Numbered from the stretch's first letter, positions 27,221-35,797 are shown. The stretch: DNA of 64,000 nt from an uncultured bacterium (GCA_900551245.1 URVC01000016.1:1-64000), one strand, 5' to 3'. Numbers and translations are program-made. The notes: a model not told the origin generated them from the sequence alone.

Positions 27221-27979
27221 TCATGGCTCAAAAATGAATTCCGGTAAGGCCGCCTTGACATAGAACTTTCCTGCACCAGCTTCGGAGGCAATTCTCATCT
27301 GATGAAAATCGCTGATTTTCAAATTAGCCGCATGTCCATCGAAAAATGCTACATTACAACCGTTCAGATGTGCATTCACCCACGGCAGACCTGCTCCTGA
27401 GGACTGAAAATTCAGCATGAAATAGCCGCCGCCCCAGTTTCGATAGTTGCAGGCCATGATCGGTAATTTTGATGCCGTCTTTACGGATTTGAAACTAATT
27501 TCTCTTTTCCAGCTTGTTCCACTCCAGGTGGCCAGCATTGCACCTCCAGCCAGAGTGTTGAATATCTTGACGGCATATGTATTGCGGGGTGCGATAAAAC
27601 CGTAAGTTCGATTATAATAAAATTTTGCTTGTTTATCATCCAGTACAGCCGAAGATGTATCATTTTTCGGCATGAACGGGATGGAGGGGCAGACAATGAC
27701 TCTGGACGTCAGAAGTTTCTGCTTACACAGCAGCCCCAGAGGAGTTCTATCCATGGAGTAACCCGTTTCATTTTCATTTTCCGCGTACATAATATCATTA
27801 CTGGAAGCCAGATACTGGGTTGTTGCAAGCATGCACTGCTTCTGATTTGACAGGCAGGAAATAGAACGTCCTCGCGCCCGTGCCCGGTTGAGGGAGGGCA
27901 GCAGTAAACTCGCCAGAATCGCAATGATCGCAATTACGATCAAGAGCTCTATCAACGTAAATCGAATTCTCCTTTTCAT
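27221..27979 (-). CDS. Type II-like pseudopilin, H-X9-DG family
   Basis: The 252-residue protein is taken from ATG 27979, preceded by aggagg. The leader MKRRIR is followed by FTLIELLIV, the transmembrane helix and PSLNRARARG. The C-terminal H-X9-DG motif is intact (HLNGCNVAFFDG). It lies 16 bp after the regulator stop and 35 bp before the large hydrolase, the same order as in the 17380 unit. Expected location: inner membrane, processed by a prepilin peptidase. The variable middle region differs strongly from the other pseudopilins here, so any partner specificity would lie there. Confidence 0.9.
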   Translation of the reverse strand: MKRRIRFTLIELLIVIAIIAILASLLLPSLNRARARGRSISCLSNQKQCMLATTQYLASSNDIMYAENENETGYSMDRTPLGLLCKQKLLTSRVIVCPSIPFMPKNDTSSAVLDDKQAKFYYNRTYGFIAPRNTYAVKIFNTLAGGAMLATWSGTSWKREISFKSVKTASKLPIMACNYRNWGGGYFMLNFQSSGAGLPWVNAHLNGCNVAFFDGHAANLKISDFHQMRIASEAGAGKFYVKAALPEFIFEP

Positions 27980-27995
27980 CTCTGCATCGCCTCCT

Positions 27996-29057
27996 TTAGT
28001 TTTTCTCAGAGAACACCTGCGTTCCATTTTTATAGAACGTGAAGTACAGTCCGATCGTCTGATTTTTTACCGGAACATCCTGCGAGTCCGTCTGAAGCAG
28101 AAGATCGTCGATCATATCCGGCACAACTTTCCCCCAATCGAAATTGATGGCATACCCGGTATATTTCATCTCATCGTAAATGGTGAATTCCGAGTTGATG
28201 ACCCGGCACTCCTGCTCAAGGTCGAGATACCGGTCGAGGATCTCATAGGAGGGCAGAATGGCGTGGTTGCCGATGACGCCATCGAAACGGCGGCCGGCCT
28301 GAAGCATCTCTTCCAGCTGCTCCGCCAGCATCTCGGGAGTGTCTTTCAGAATCAGAACCCGCTCTTCCGGAACCGCGTGGAGGGCGCACTGCTCCTTTAC
28401 CGCAGCTCTGATCGCCTCGTCAATGGTAAATGCCGGAGATACCAGAATGACGATCTCTCGTCTCTTCTCCCGAAACAAGCGATCCAGCCCCATCGCGTAA
28501 TATTCCTGATAATTGTAACTGCAGGAGGAAACTCCCGGCAGCCTGCCGAACAGCGAGATCACGGGAACCCCCCGTTCCTTCATCCGGCAGAGCTCTGTTT
28601 TCAGTTCAGGGAGACGGATATTGAGCGCCACCAGGCCCGCCAGATGATTTTCTTGAATCATCGATTCCAGATCCGCAGGGGAATTCAGGTAGAGATGCTG
28701 GCAGCAATAGGTCAGATTCCGGCGGGTCAGCTCCCGGGCCGCGATGGAGTAAAGACAGACGGTGTAATAGATGTCGATGGCGATTTTGCCATCTCCCTCC
28801 AGAAAACCAAACAGCCTGGTGTTTTTCAGATTGCAGTTTGCCGGGCAGGTGATGGAGCCTCCTCCCCGCAACGGCTGGAGATAGCCGTCTTCGGTCAATG
28901 CCTGAATGGCGCGTAGAGCCGTCGGATGGGTGACGCCGAACATTTCTCCCAGTTTCCGGGAAGAGGGAATGCGCTGCGGCATATCTCCTCCGGTCGCAAT
29001 CAGATTCAGTACATACCGTCTGATTTTCATGAATTCAACGGCGTTTTTCTTGCCCAT
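27996..29057 (-). CDS. GntR-headed, LacI-type sugar-responsive regulator
   Basis: The 353-residue protein has a GntR winged helix in its first 75 residues (RIPSSRKLGEMFGVTHPTA). A LacI-type effector domain follows, about 270 residues long, with no membrane segment. It is the first gene of the minus-strand regulator-pseudopilin-hydrolase unit 29057-23949, with a good promoter at 29102-29130. Direct repeats just downstream of the -10 box suggest autoregulation. The unit is A+T-richer than its neighbours, which hints at separate acquisition. The effector is unknown. Confidence 0.87.
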   Translation of the reverse strand: MGKKNAVEFMKIRRYVLNLIATGGDMPQRIPSSRKLGEMFGVTHPTALRAIQALTEDGYLQPLRGGGSITCPANCNLKNTRLFGFLEGDGKIAIDIYYTVCLYSIAARELTRRNLTYCCQHLYLNSPADLESMIQENHLAGLVALNIRLPELKTELCRMKERGVPVISLFGRLPGVSSCSYNYQEYYAMGLDRLFREKRREIVILVSPAFTIDEAIRAAVKEQCALHAVPEERVLILKDTPEMLAEQLEEMLQAGRRFDGVIGNHAILPSYEILDRYLDLEQECRVINSEFTIYDEMKYTGYAINFDWGKVVPDMIDDLLLQTDSQDVPVKNQTIGLYFTFYKNGTQVFSEKN

Positions 29058-29101
29058 CTCACAGATCCCATATAATATTTACCATAGCTTTACCACCATT
29101 A

Positions 29102-29130
29102 ATTATAGGTTACTTCCGAAGAAAAGTCAA
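29102..29130 (-). promoter_or_regulatory. Promoter of the 29057-23949 unit
   Basis: On the minus strand TTGACT (29125-29130), 17 bp and TATAAT (29102-29107). Immediately downstream lie two direct copies of TTTACCA (plus-strand reading) at 29078-29084 and 29089-29095, 11 bp apart, a possible operator. The rest of the 322-bp gap 29058-29379 contains the palindrome at 29313-29327 and no gene. Confidence 0.75.
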
Positions 29131-29312
29131 GAGGAGGAGGCATATTTCTGCCAAAATTTTTTTCTTGAGGATTGTAACAGAAAATGTGCCGGGGTGTCGT
29201 TATTCTGCAATTGTTCGCCGTCGGTTCGGGATGTTTTTCCGCCGGGGCAGGGGAGGAATGCGAAGAGGTGGTTCCGGAACTGTCCCCGGACCGGTCTTCC
29301 TTTTTGTATTTT

Positions 29313-29327
29313 CTGTTTGTAAAACAG
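29313..29327. promoter_or_regulatory. Palindrome upstream of the DAACS symporter (possible operator)
   Basis: CTGTTT and AAACAG flank a GTA centre, 53 nt before the symporter start codon. No convincing -35/-10 pair could be fixed around it. Confidence 0.35.
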
Positions 29328-29379
29328 AGGGGGGCTGATACATTAATATAATTGTTTTTATTTGCAGGAGAAGGTTCTG

Positions 29380-30699
29380 ATGCTGAAGAAGATTTGTTCG
29401 GGATATTGTTCGACGCCGCTGATCTACCGGATCGGCGCGGCGTTCGTCATCGGCATTCTCGCCGGAATGGCGCTCTCGTATGCCGGAACGTCGATGGGGC
29501 AGGAGTGGCTGCACCGGGTCGTCGCTTGGATCTCCCCCTTCGGCACCGTGCTCATCGCCATGCTGAAAATGATCGTGATTCCGATCATTTTCTTCTCGCT
29601 GGTCTGCGGCGCCTCCAGCCTGTCGGTGAAGAAATTCGGCAAACTCGGCAGCGGCGTACTGCTCTGGTATCTTTTCACCTCGATTGCCGCCTCGGTGTTC
29701 GGGGTGTTTCTGGCGACGGTGATGAATCCGCGCATGAGCAACGCCGCGGAACTTTCCGGACGCCACCTGATGCAGGTCGGCCAGCTGAGAAGTGCCGGGG
29801 CCGGAGGCGGCTCCGTCTCCTCGTTCGTGAACGGACTTTTCGTCAATCCGTTCGAAGCGCTCGCCTCCGGCAACTTCCTGCCGGTGATCGTTTTCGCCAT
29901 GATCTTCGGCATTGCGGCCCGGACCGTGATCGACCACGAACAGCAGGCCGGGGGACGCCATCCAGTCGAACAGCTTATTGAAATGTTCGACGCCGCGCTC
30001 AAGGTCTGCTTCAAGATCATCGACTGGATCATCGAATATTTCCCCATCGGCGTACTGGCGCTGACCACTGCGAACTTCGCCCTTTACGGCGTGGAGCTTT
30101 TCGGCCCCTACATGCGGATTGCCCTCTGCGTGGTGACGGGTGTCCTGCTGATGATCTTTGTGATCTATCCCCTGCTTGTGGCGCTCATCTGCCGGGAGAA
30201 TCCCTACCGGTTTCTCTGGGGAATCCGTTCTCCGATCGTCACCGCGTTTCTGACCCGTTCGAGCGCGGCGGCGCTACCGGTGTCGATGAAGACGGCGGAG
30301 GAGCTGAAGATCCGCAAGGAGCTCTCCAGCTTCGCGCTTCCACTCGGCGCGACGATCAACATGGACGGCGTCTGCATTCACCTGCCGGTGTTCGCGATTC
30401 TCGCGGCGAACATCTTCGGAATTGATCTTTCCGTGACGAAACTGGCGGTTCTGGTGGTCTCCGTGGTGTTCGCCTCGGTCGGTGCGGGCGGGATTCCCGG
30501 CGGTTCGGTGTTTCTGCTCTTCATGGTGCTGGCGAATATGGGGCTTGACGACGCACAGACGGCGATGATCGTCGCGCTCGCCATCGGAATCAATCCGCTG
30601 CTGGACATGTTTGAAACCGCCTGCAACGTGACGGGCGACAACGTCTGCAACTACATCGTCGCCCGCAAGGGCGGAATGATCGACGACTCCCGCGGCTGA
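29380..30699 (+). CDS. Dicarboxylate/amino acid:cation symporter (DAACS/GltP family) with altered specificity residue
   Basis: The 439-residue protein starts at ATG 29380 behind caggagaagg. It has the family topology: six to eight helices, the HP1 serine-rich loop RSSAAALPVSMKTAEE, the NMDG motif in TM7 (GATINMDGVC), HP2 GAGGIPGG, and TM8 NPLLDMFETACNVTGD. In the archaeal aspartate transporter GltPh the TM8 motif is DMGRTMVNVTGD, whose Arg397 binds the substrate side-chain carboxylate. Here that residue is Glu, which argues against aspartate or glutamate and for a neutral or other amino acid. Transport would be driven by sodium or protons. It appears monocistronic. Confidence 0.9.
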   Translation: MLKKICSGYCSTPLIYRIGAAFVIGILAGMALSYAGTSMGQEWLHRVVAWISPFGTVLIAMLKMIVIPIIFFSLVCGASSLSVKKFGKLGSGVLLWYLFTSIAASVFGVFLATVMNPRMSNAAELSGRHLMQVGQLRSAGAGGGSVSSFVNGLFVNPFEALASGNFLPVIVFAMIFGIAARTVIDHEQQAGGRHPVEQLIEMFDAALKVCFKIIDWIIEYFPIGVLALTTANFALYGVELFGPYMRIALCVVTGVLLMIFVIYPLLVALICRENPYRFLWGIRSPIVTAFLTRSSAAALPVSMKTAEELKIRKELSSFALPLGATINMDGVCIHLPVFAILAANIFGIDLSVTKLAVLVVSVVFASVGAGGIPGGSVFLLFMVLANMGLDDAQTAMIVALAIGINPLLDMFETACNVTGDNVCNYIVARKGGMIDDSRG

Positions 30700-30919
30700 T
30701 GTTGCGCCGGTTGACGTTGCATTGATCCGGCAGAGCTGGGGGCAATAGATACTCCGGGCGATTGACTGCGGCGGGAAAATCGGCTGCAACAAGCTGGAAG
30801 CGGAATTTCATCCCTGACATCGACCGCTTGCCCTGGGAGAACTGGAAAGAGCCATTTGTTTTTCCGCCTGCTCCGGAGTATGTTATGAAATGGACGAATC
30901 CGGATGGGAGGAAGGTGTG

Positions 30920-32182
30920 TTGAAAATCCGTTGGAATGTGTCGTGGCTTTTCGGAATTCTGCTCGGAATCGGCGCGGTTCTGACACTGGTTCTTCCGGGA
31001 GACGTGCCATGGCGCGAGGCGGAGGCGGAACTCTTCCGCGCCGCTCTGGAGGAAGAGGGGGGCTCTGTTCCTGTTCAGACGCTCCGGCTCTGGCTCCGGA
31101 TCTCTTCCAATCCGGCCATGGCCGCCGGCGCCGGGGCGGCGGTCTGTCTGCTGATCTCGATCGGAGCACTGTGGCGTCTTGGACGGCTGTTCCACCGGGA
31201 TTTCCTGTGCGTCGCCGCCTTTTTCATTGCCGCGCCGCATGTCTGGTTCGCTTTTCGTTTGCCGGGGAACGGTTTCTGGCAGGTGCCGGTTTCGTTCGCC
31301 GGAGCTGTCCTTGCGGCGGAACTGCTGTTGCGAATCCGCGGCCGCCGCGGAGTTCTTCTCGGCGTACTTTTTGCCGGAGTGCTCGCGGCACTTCCATTTC
31401 TGACCGGAGAGGGGCAGGCGCTTCGTGACATTTCGCCGGCGGAACTTGCCGCGCCCTTCACCATGCTCGGCGGCTTCGGATTTCTCGAGCGGTACATGCC
31501 GGATTTCTTCGACTTTCGCTCCTGGTCCGGCGTCTGCTGGCAGTTTTTTTTCGGCGCGCTGCTGCTGGCGGAACTCTTCTGGCTCCTCCTCGGCGGCGTC
31601 GCGCTCTGCCGCCGTATGCGAAGAAGGGAGGAGCTGTTTCTCTTCGACCGGATGGCGCTTCTGAACTGGGGAGTGCTTTTCGGGTATTTGGCCGGAGTTC
31701 TGCTGACGGGGCGGCTTCCGGCGGTTCCCGGGGCGGCGCTGGTTGCCGTGCTGCTGCTCTGGTGGCGCGGATTCGATTTTTTCTGCGGGGAGTATCCCCG
31801 GTTCGGGAAACGTTTTCTGGCGCTCCTGATCGCCGGGGAACTGGTTTTTACGGGCCAGTTCCTCTACACGGTCAACCTCTGCCGGGGCGGAAATTCCCCC
31901 TCGTTCGGCACGACGCTGAACTGTTTCCGGCAGGTGTCGCGGCAGCTGGCGGCCGCGCGCCGGGGGAATCCCTCACTGCCGGTCGATCTGCGGATTGAGG
32001 CGCTCCGCCGCAAACCATTGCCGCTTCAGGTGATGATCCGGCTGGTGTTGCGCGAACCGTTGCCGGAACTGCCCGGCTGCCGCTCCGCACTGCTGCTGCC
32101 CGCCCGCTTTGGCAGTGGAATCGACCTCATCCTCTACCGCGACCCGGAGTCGGCGACATCGAAGGACGGAAGAATACACTGA
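30920..32182 (+). CDS. Polytopic membrane protein of unknown function, about nine membrane segments
   Basis: The 420-residue product is almost entirely hydrophobic helices, from VSWLFGILLGIGAVLTLVL near the N-terminus to FLALLIAGELVFTGQFLYTV. A C-terminal soluble tail of about 100 residues follows. I chose TTG 30920 because gggaggaagg ends about six bases upstream; GTG 30917 or ATG 30890 are alternatives. The first extracytoplasmic loop contains VPWREAEAELFRAA, faintly like the acidic loop of GT39/ArnT glycosyltransferases, but I cannot support that assignment. The neighbours give no functional hint. Treat it as hypothetical. Confidence 0.65.
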   Translation: MKIRWNVSWLFGILLGIGAVLTLVLPGDVPWREAEAELFRAALEEEGGSVPVQTLRLWLRISSNPAMAAGAGAAVCLLISIGALWRLGRLFHRDFLCVAAFFIAAPHVWFAFRLPGNGFWQVPVSFAGAVLAAELLLRIRGRRGVLLGVLFAGVLAALPFLTGEGQALRDISPAELAAPFTMLGGFGFLERYMPDFFDFRSWSGVCWQFFFGALLLAELFWLLLGGVALCRRMRRREELFLFDRMALLNWGVLFGYLAGVLLTGRLPAVPGAALVAVLLLWWRGFDFFCGEYPRFGKRFLALLIAGELVFTGQFLYTVNLCRGGNSPSFGTTLNCFRQVSRQLAAARRGNPSLPVDLRIEALRRKPLPLQVMIRLVLREPLPELPGCRSALLLPARFGSGIDLILYRDPESATSKDGRIH

Positions 32183-32434
32183 AAACAGCAACCGCATTGC
32201 TCCGACATGTCAGCCGCGGTCCGGATTGGTGAATGTGTCGTGATGGCGAAACGGTGACGGGGATATGTCCGTGTGTTTTGAAGAAGCGTGAGAAACTGGA
32301 TTCGTTCCAGAACCCCCGGTTTTTCCGCAATCTCCTCGGCCGTACCGGTCGGTACGGGAGGTATCTGACCGGTCGCGGGATGCCCGTGCAACTGCTTCTC
32401 GGCATCGAAACGGCGCAAATGTCCTCTTCCTTGA

Positions 32435-32457
32435 CGGGCATGCCGCCCGGCTTTTTC
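32435..32457 (+). terminator. Possible terminator
   Basis: The stem cgggc/gcccg with a short loop is followed by GGCTTTTTC. It lies 250 nt beyond the previous stop codon. Confidence 0.5.
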
Positions 32458-32476
32458 ATGTTTGAAACATTTTAAC

Positions 32477-32514
32477 AAGGCGGCTGTCGGTTGGCGTGAT
32501 AGCCGCCTTTTTTC
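32477..32514 (+). terminator. Rho-independent terminator
   Basis: The perfect stem aaggcggct / agccgcctt (32477-32485 with 32501-32509) has a 15-nt loop and is followed by a run of T. Confidence 0.8.
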
Positions 32515-32553
32515 TGTATGCAAGTGGATTTTTTATTGGATGAATTGATTTAT

Positions 32554-32652
32554 ATTGTATCCAATTTTTATTGAATTATTGGTTATTTTATGTTGAAATA
32601 TATCAAAAAACAATATTTTTCATTGTTATACTATTGACAAATTGGATACAAT
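32554..32652. promoter_or_regulatory. Paired operator-like words upstream of the SSS symporter
   Basis: ATTGTATCCAAT at 32554-32565 is the exact reverse complement of ATTGGATACAAT at 32641-32652. The second copy lies in the spacer of the symporter promoter. A related attggatg occurs at 32536-32543. The spacing (about 87 bp) would allow looping by a dimeric repressor. Confidence 0.55.
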
Positions 32653-32662
32653 CTTGTATACT
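32634..32662 (+). promoter_or_regulatory. Promoter of the SSS symporter gene
   Basis: TTGACA (32634-32639), a 17-bp spacer and TATACT (32657-32662), 69 nt before the start codon. Confidence 0.85.
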
Positions 32663-32730
32663 ATCAGGAGAGTGAATTTCGATAATTTCCAGTCCGGCGT
32701 CACTGCCGTAACCCCGTTCAAGGAGGCGAA

Positions 32731-34287
32731 ATGGGCACCATCGACCTGATCATCTGCGGCTTCTATCTGATTATGACCATTGTCATCGGCGACCTGGTCG
32801 GCAAAAAACAGCACAGCACCGAAGAGTATTTCCTCGCCGGACGCGGAATGTCGTGGTGGCCGATCGCCATCAGCTTGTTTGCTTCGCTCTTCTCTGCGAT
32901 CAGCTACATCGCCATGCCGGGGGAGGCGTACAACTTCGGTTGCACGATGCTGGTCAGCGGCCTGGTGGGAGTTGTCGCTCTGCCGGTGACGCTGCTGGTG
33001 TTTCTCCGCTTCTTCTACATGCTCAAACTCTGGACCATCAATGAATATGTGGAGCGTCGCTTCTCCGTCTCCCTCCGCGTTGTCAACAGTCTGATTTTCA
33101 TGCTGGGGCGTCTGGTCTACCTGGGTGTGGTGCTCTATGCAACCGCATTGCTGCTGGAGAATGCTCTCGGCTGGAATCCGGTTATCGCCGTGCTGGCCGT
33201 CGGCATATTCTCCACCATCTACACCTATATGGGCGGCATGGAAGCGGTGGTGTGGACCGACGTGGTGCAGTTTTTCGTCCTGCTCGGCGGGGTTCTGCTG
33301 GTGATCGGCGTCATCTCCTGGTATACGCCGGGCGGTGTACTGGGGATCTGGGAGACCGCGGTGGAGCATGGCCGCACCTTTCAACTCGGAGCCGATTCGG
33401 ATTTCTGGGATTTTTCATTCAAGCCGCGGATTTCACTTCTGGCTCTGCTTCTGGGGCTGCCGTTCGCGGTGCTGACAGCGACCGATCAGGTCAATCTGCA
33501 GCGCTGTCTTGCCTGTAAAAATTTCAAAGAGGTCGCCCGGGCCGTCTGCTGGAGCACCATCGGCAATCTGCCGGTCTGCTTTCTTTTCTACTTCGCCGGT
33601 CTGGCGGTATTTGTTTTCTTCAAGGTGCTCCGGCCGGAACTGGATACCGGCATGAAAGGAGATGAGGCGTTCTGTCGGTATATCTCAGTCTATCTGCCGA
33701 CGGGAATCCGCGGCCTTCTGGCGGCAGGAGTGCTTGCCGCCGTGATGTCTACGGTGGATTCGGTGCAGAACTCTCTGAGTACTGTTTTCGTCAAAGATAT
33801 CTATCAGCGGCTGCTGGTCCCCGGCCGCGACGAGACGCATTATTTGAGCGTTGCCAAACTGGTGACGCTGTTGGTGGGGGCCGGAACCTGTCTGTTCGGC
33901 GTGTCGGTGCTGCTGCTCTTTCGAAATCGGGAGATTCCGCTGCTGGAGGTGTCGAATCTCTGTCTCGGTGTGCTGGGATCGTTTTCTTCGGCGATCTTCA
34001 TGATGGGGCTGCTCACCAGCCGGGTGGACAGCCGGGCGATGATTTTTGGACTGATCGTCGCATTGCCCGGGGCGGTATATTTCGCGGTGTTCCGCTATCT
34101 GATCGCGGTGCCGGAGGAGCGGATCGGCTTCATGTTTCTCAGTTTGATCAACATTTTCACTGCGATGGGAGCGTCGTATCTTTTCAGCCTTTTTTCCAGC
34201 CGGACGAGTGCCGGTCAGCGCAGTTACGTGATCTGGCATTTTCTCCGCCGCGGCACGGCGCCGGAGGAACGGAATCCGGAAGTGTGA
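32731..34287 (+). CDS. Sodium:solute symporter (SSS family), probably sugar or sugar-acid uptake
   Basis: The 518-residue protein has about 13 hydrophobic segments and SSS family features. The N-terminus LIICGFYLIMTIVIGDLVGKK is followed by STEEYFLAGRGMSWWPIAIS, the typical TM1-TM2 stretch, and further on by YTYMGGMEAVVWTDVVQFFVL. aaggaggcg precedes the ATG. It is read from a strong promoter with repeated operator words and is followed 59 bp later by an AraC-type regulator. It probably imports a monosaccharide or sugar derivative released by the secreted enzymes around it; the substrate is inferred from context only. Confidence 0.88.
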   Translation: MGTIDLIICGFYLIMTIVIGDLVGKKQHSTEEYFLAGRGMSWWPIAISLFASLFSAISYIAMPGEAYNFGCTMLVSGLVGVVALPVTLLVFLRFFYMLKLWTINEYVERRFSVSLRVVNSLIFMLGRLVYLGVVLYATALLLENALGWNPVIAVLAVGIFSTIYTYMGGMEAVVWTDVVQFFVLLGGVLLVIGVISWYTPGGVLGIWETAVEHGRTFQLGADSDFWDFSFKPRISLLALLLGLPFAVLTATDQVNLQRCLACKNFKEVARAVCWSTIGNLPVCFLFYFAGLAVFVFFKVLRPELDTGMKGDEAFCRYISVYLPTGIRGLLAAGVLAAVMSTVDSVQNSLSTVFVKDIYQRLLVPGRDETHYLSVAKLVTLLVGAGTCLFGVSVLLLFRNREIPLLEVSNLCLGVLGSFSSAIFMMGLLTSRVDSRAMIFGLIVALPGAVYFAVFRYLIAVPEERIGFMFLSLINIFTAMGASYLFSLFSSRTSAGQRSYVIWHFLRRGTAPEERNPEV

Positions 34288-34346
34288 AAACGCATTTCCC
34301 GCAAATTCCGGTTTGCAAATACACGCTTCCGTGATATTGTTAGCGC

Positions 34347-35309
34347 ATGGCAGATGCACAGCGGGATCATCTGTACAGGATGACAGGTGGTGAATGCAAA
34401 GCGGGGCTGGGGGCGATGGCGGGATTTAATGCTCACAATGCAAGACTCTTTTCGGTGGAGGTCGGCAATTCCCGGCTGTTTCACCGGTTGAGCATCGATA
34501 CGGCGCGGCTCTCCTTTCCGGCCAGCCTTCCGCTGTGGCCCGCCCATCTCAACCATGCGGAACTCTCCCGGAATCAGGGATTCACGCATTACAACTGTAC
34601 CCGGTTTGCGGTGGAGATGCCGCTGGAAGGCAATTTAATCGGAGAGTGCAGGGGGCAGACGCATATCGTTTCGCCGGGCGAAGTGTATCTGATTCACTAC
34701 GGCGAAGACAGTTCCTATCGGGTCGGGCCGGCCGGATTCTGCCGTAAAGTCGGGATCTGCTTTTCCGGGCCGCTGCTGCCGGCGCTGGTGGCGGAAACCG
34801 GACTGGTGGAGGAACTCCGGCTGAAACTGCGCGACCCGGAGCGGTTCTACGCTTATGTTGCCGAGTTGGAACGGCGGATTTGCGAGGCGGCGCAGGAGGA
34901 TGTGGCGGACCTTTCCGCCTTCTCCTACCGGCTGCTGCTCGAACTGGCCGCTTCGATCGACCGGGAGCTGCCGCCGCTGTTGCGGCAGGCGATCGATGTG
35001 ATGAAGGTGAATCTTTCGCAGATGATCACCATCGGCGAAATCGCCGAGAAGCTTCAGACCAGCACTTCGACTCTGGAAAATCTCTTTGCGCGCCACCGGC
35101 ACACTTCGCCCCGGAAGTATTTCGACGATCTCAAGTTCGCCAAGGCGGAACAGCTCCTGGCGGAGAGCTCCCTGCCGCTCGGGCAGATCGCCCGCAACAT
35201 CGGCTATCCGTGCACGATGCACTTCTCCCGCCGTTTCCGTCAGCGCACCGGGATGACCCCGACCGAGTTCCGGCGGAAACGGCAAAATGCATCTTCCCAA
35301 AGCGTGTGA
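34347..35309 (+). CDS. AraC-family transcription regulator
   Basis: The 320-residue protein has an N-terminal cupin-like sensing region, including HIVSPGEVYLIHYGEDSSYRV. Two helix-turn-helix motifs stand at the C-terminus (ITIGEIAEKLQTSTSTLENLFARH and SLPLGQIARNIGYPCTMHFSRRFRQRTG). The start is uncertain: a candidate promoter (TTGCAA 34313-34318, TATTGT 34335-34340) would place the transcript start almost on ATG 34347, so the message would be leaderless. The true start may instead be ATG 34381 or 34417. Its position behind the symporter suggests it regulates sugar uptake. Confidence 0.85.
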   Translation: MADAQRDHLYRMTGGECKAGLGAMAGFNAHNARLFSVEVGNSRLFHRLSIDTARLSFPASLPLWPAHLNHAELSRNQGFTHYNCTRFAVEMPLEGNLIGECRGQTHIVSPGEVYLIHYGEDSSYRVGPAGFCRKVGICFSGPLLPALVAETGLVEELRLKLRDPERFYAYVAELERRICEAAQEDVADLSAFSYRLLLELAASIDRELPPLLRQAIDVMKVNLSQMITIGEIAEKLQTSTSTLENLFARHRHTSPRKYFDDLKFAKAEQLLAESSLPLGQIARNIGYPCTMHFSRRFRQRTGMTPTEFRRKRQNASSQSV

Positions 35310-35421
35310 GCGTTAAAAAGCGCCTTTCCCGGATTTTGCGAAACCAATTTCCTTCTTCTCTACGGAACGTAAAAAGGAAATACATTTCCGCAAAAAGATA
35401 TAATATGGTTTGGCTGACCTG

Positions 35422-35450
35422 TTGTTATTCTTCGTGAATTAAGGTATAAT
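35422..35450 (+). promoter_or_regulatory. Promoter upstream of the pseudopilin remnant and GH38 gene
   Basis: TTGTTA (35422-35427), a 17-bp spacer and TATAAT (35445-35450). Confidence 0.7.
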
Positions 35451-35496
35451 ATCAGCTGTCAGCTTGAGAACTCGAAAGAGTGGAAAGGGAAAGGTG

Positions 35497-35763
35497 ATGC
35501 ATGGGAAGTTTTTTGCTATGATTGCATTGTCAATCCTGATTGCAATCATTGCCATCTTGGCTTCCCTGTTGCTGTTCGCGTTGAATCAGGCACGCGGCAA
35601 GGCGCGGTCGATGCGTTGCGTGAACAACCTCTTTCAGGTTTTTGAAGAGGAGGGTTGTATTTTCAAACAAAGAGATTTACTTTTTAGTGATCGAAGTTGT
35701 TCCGCCAAGATTGCATCTTCGGGACAATGGATGATATGGTTGTTTCAAAGAAAAACAGAATAA
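35497..35763 (+). pseudogene. Decayed pseudopilin remnant
   Basis: The 88-codon frame keeps the second half of a pseudopilin leader: LIAIIAILASLLLFALNQARGKARSMRCVNN. The preceding segment reads FFAMIALSI instead of FTLIELLIV, so the critical Glu5 is lost. After VNN the sequence no longer resembles a pseudopilin (Lys/Phe-rich, no H-X9-DG) and stops. aaggtg precedes the ATG. It lies between a promoter and the GH38-type gene, the position a pseudopilin has in the other units, so this looks like a degenerated cassette. A functional short protein cannot be excluded. Confidence 0.65.
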
Positions 35764-35797
35764 AATCAACTTGGACCGGTCAGGTTCTGCTGAAAAA

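Larger units (their letters stand above)
32183..32730. other. 548-bp gene-free region with two hairpin terminators and a promoter
   Basis: No reading frame here has a ribosome-binding site plus plausible composition. Two terminator-like hairpins read on the plus strand (32435-32457 and 32477-32514), although the preceding gene stops at 32182. The segment 32330-32390 contains a self-complementary cgtacc/ggtacg pair. The second half is very A+T-rich and carries the symporter promoter and paired operator words. A small RNA or 5' leader between 32190 and 32514 is possible but unproven. Confidence 0.4.

Noticed and set aside
32233..32475. 80-codon frame in the gene-free region
   Set aside because: No ribosome-binding site and no recognisable composition; it runs through a terminator-like hairpin.
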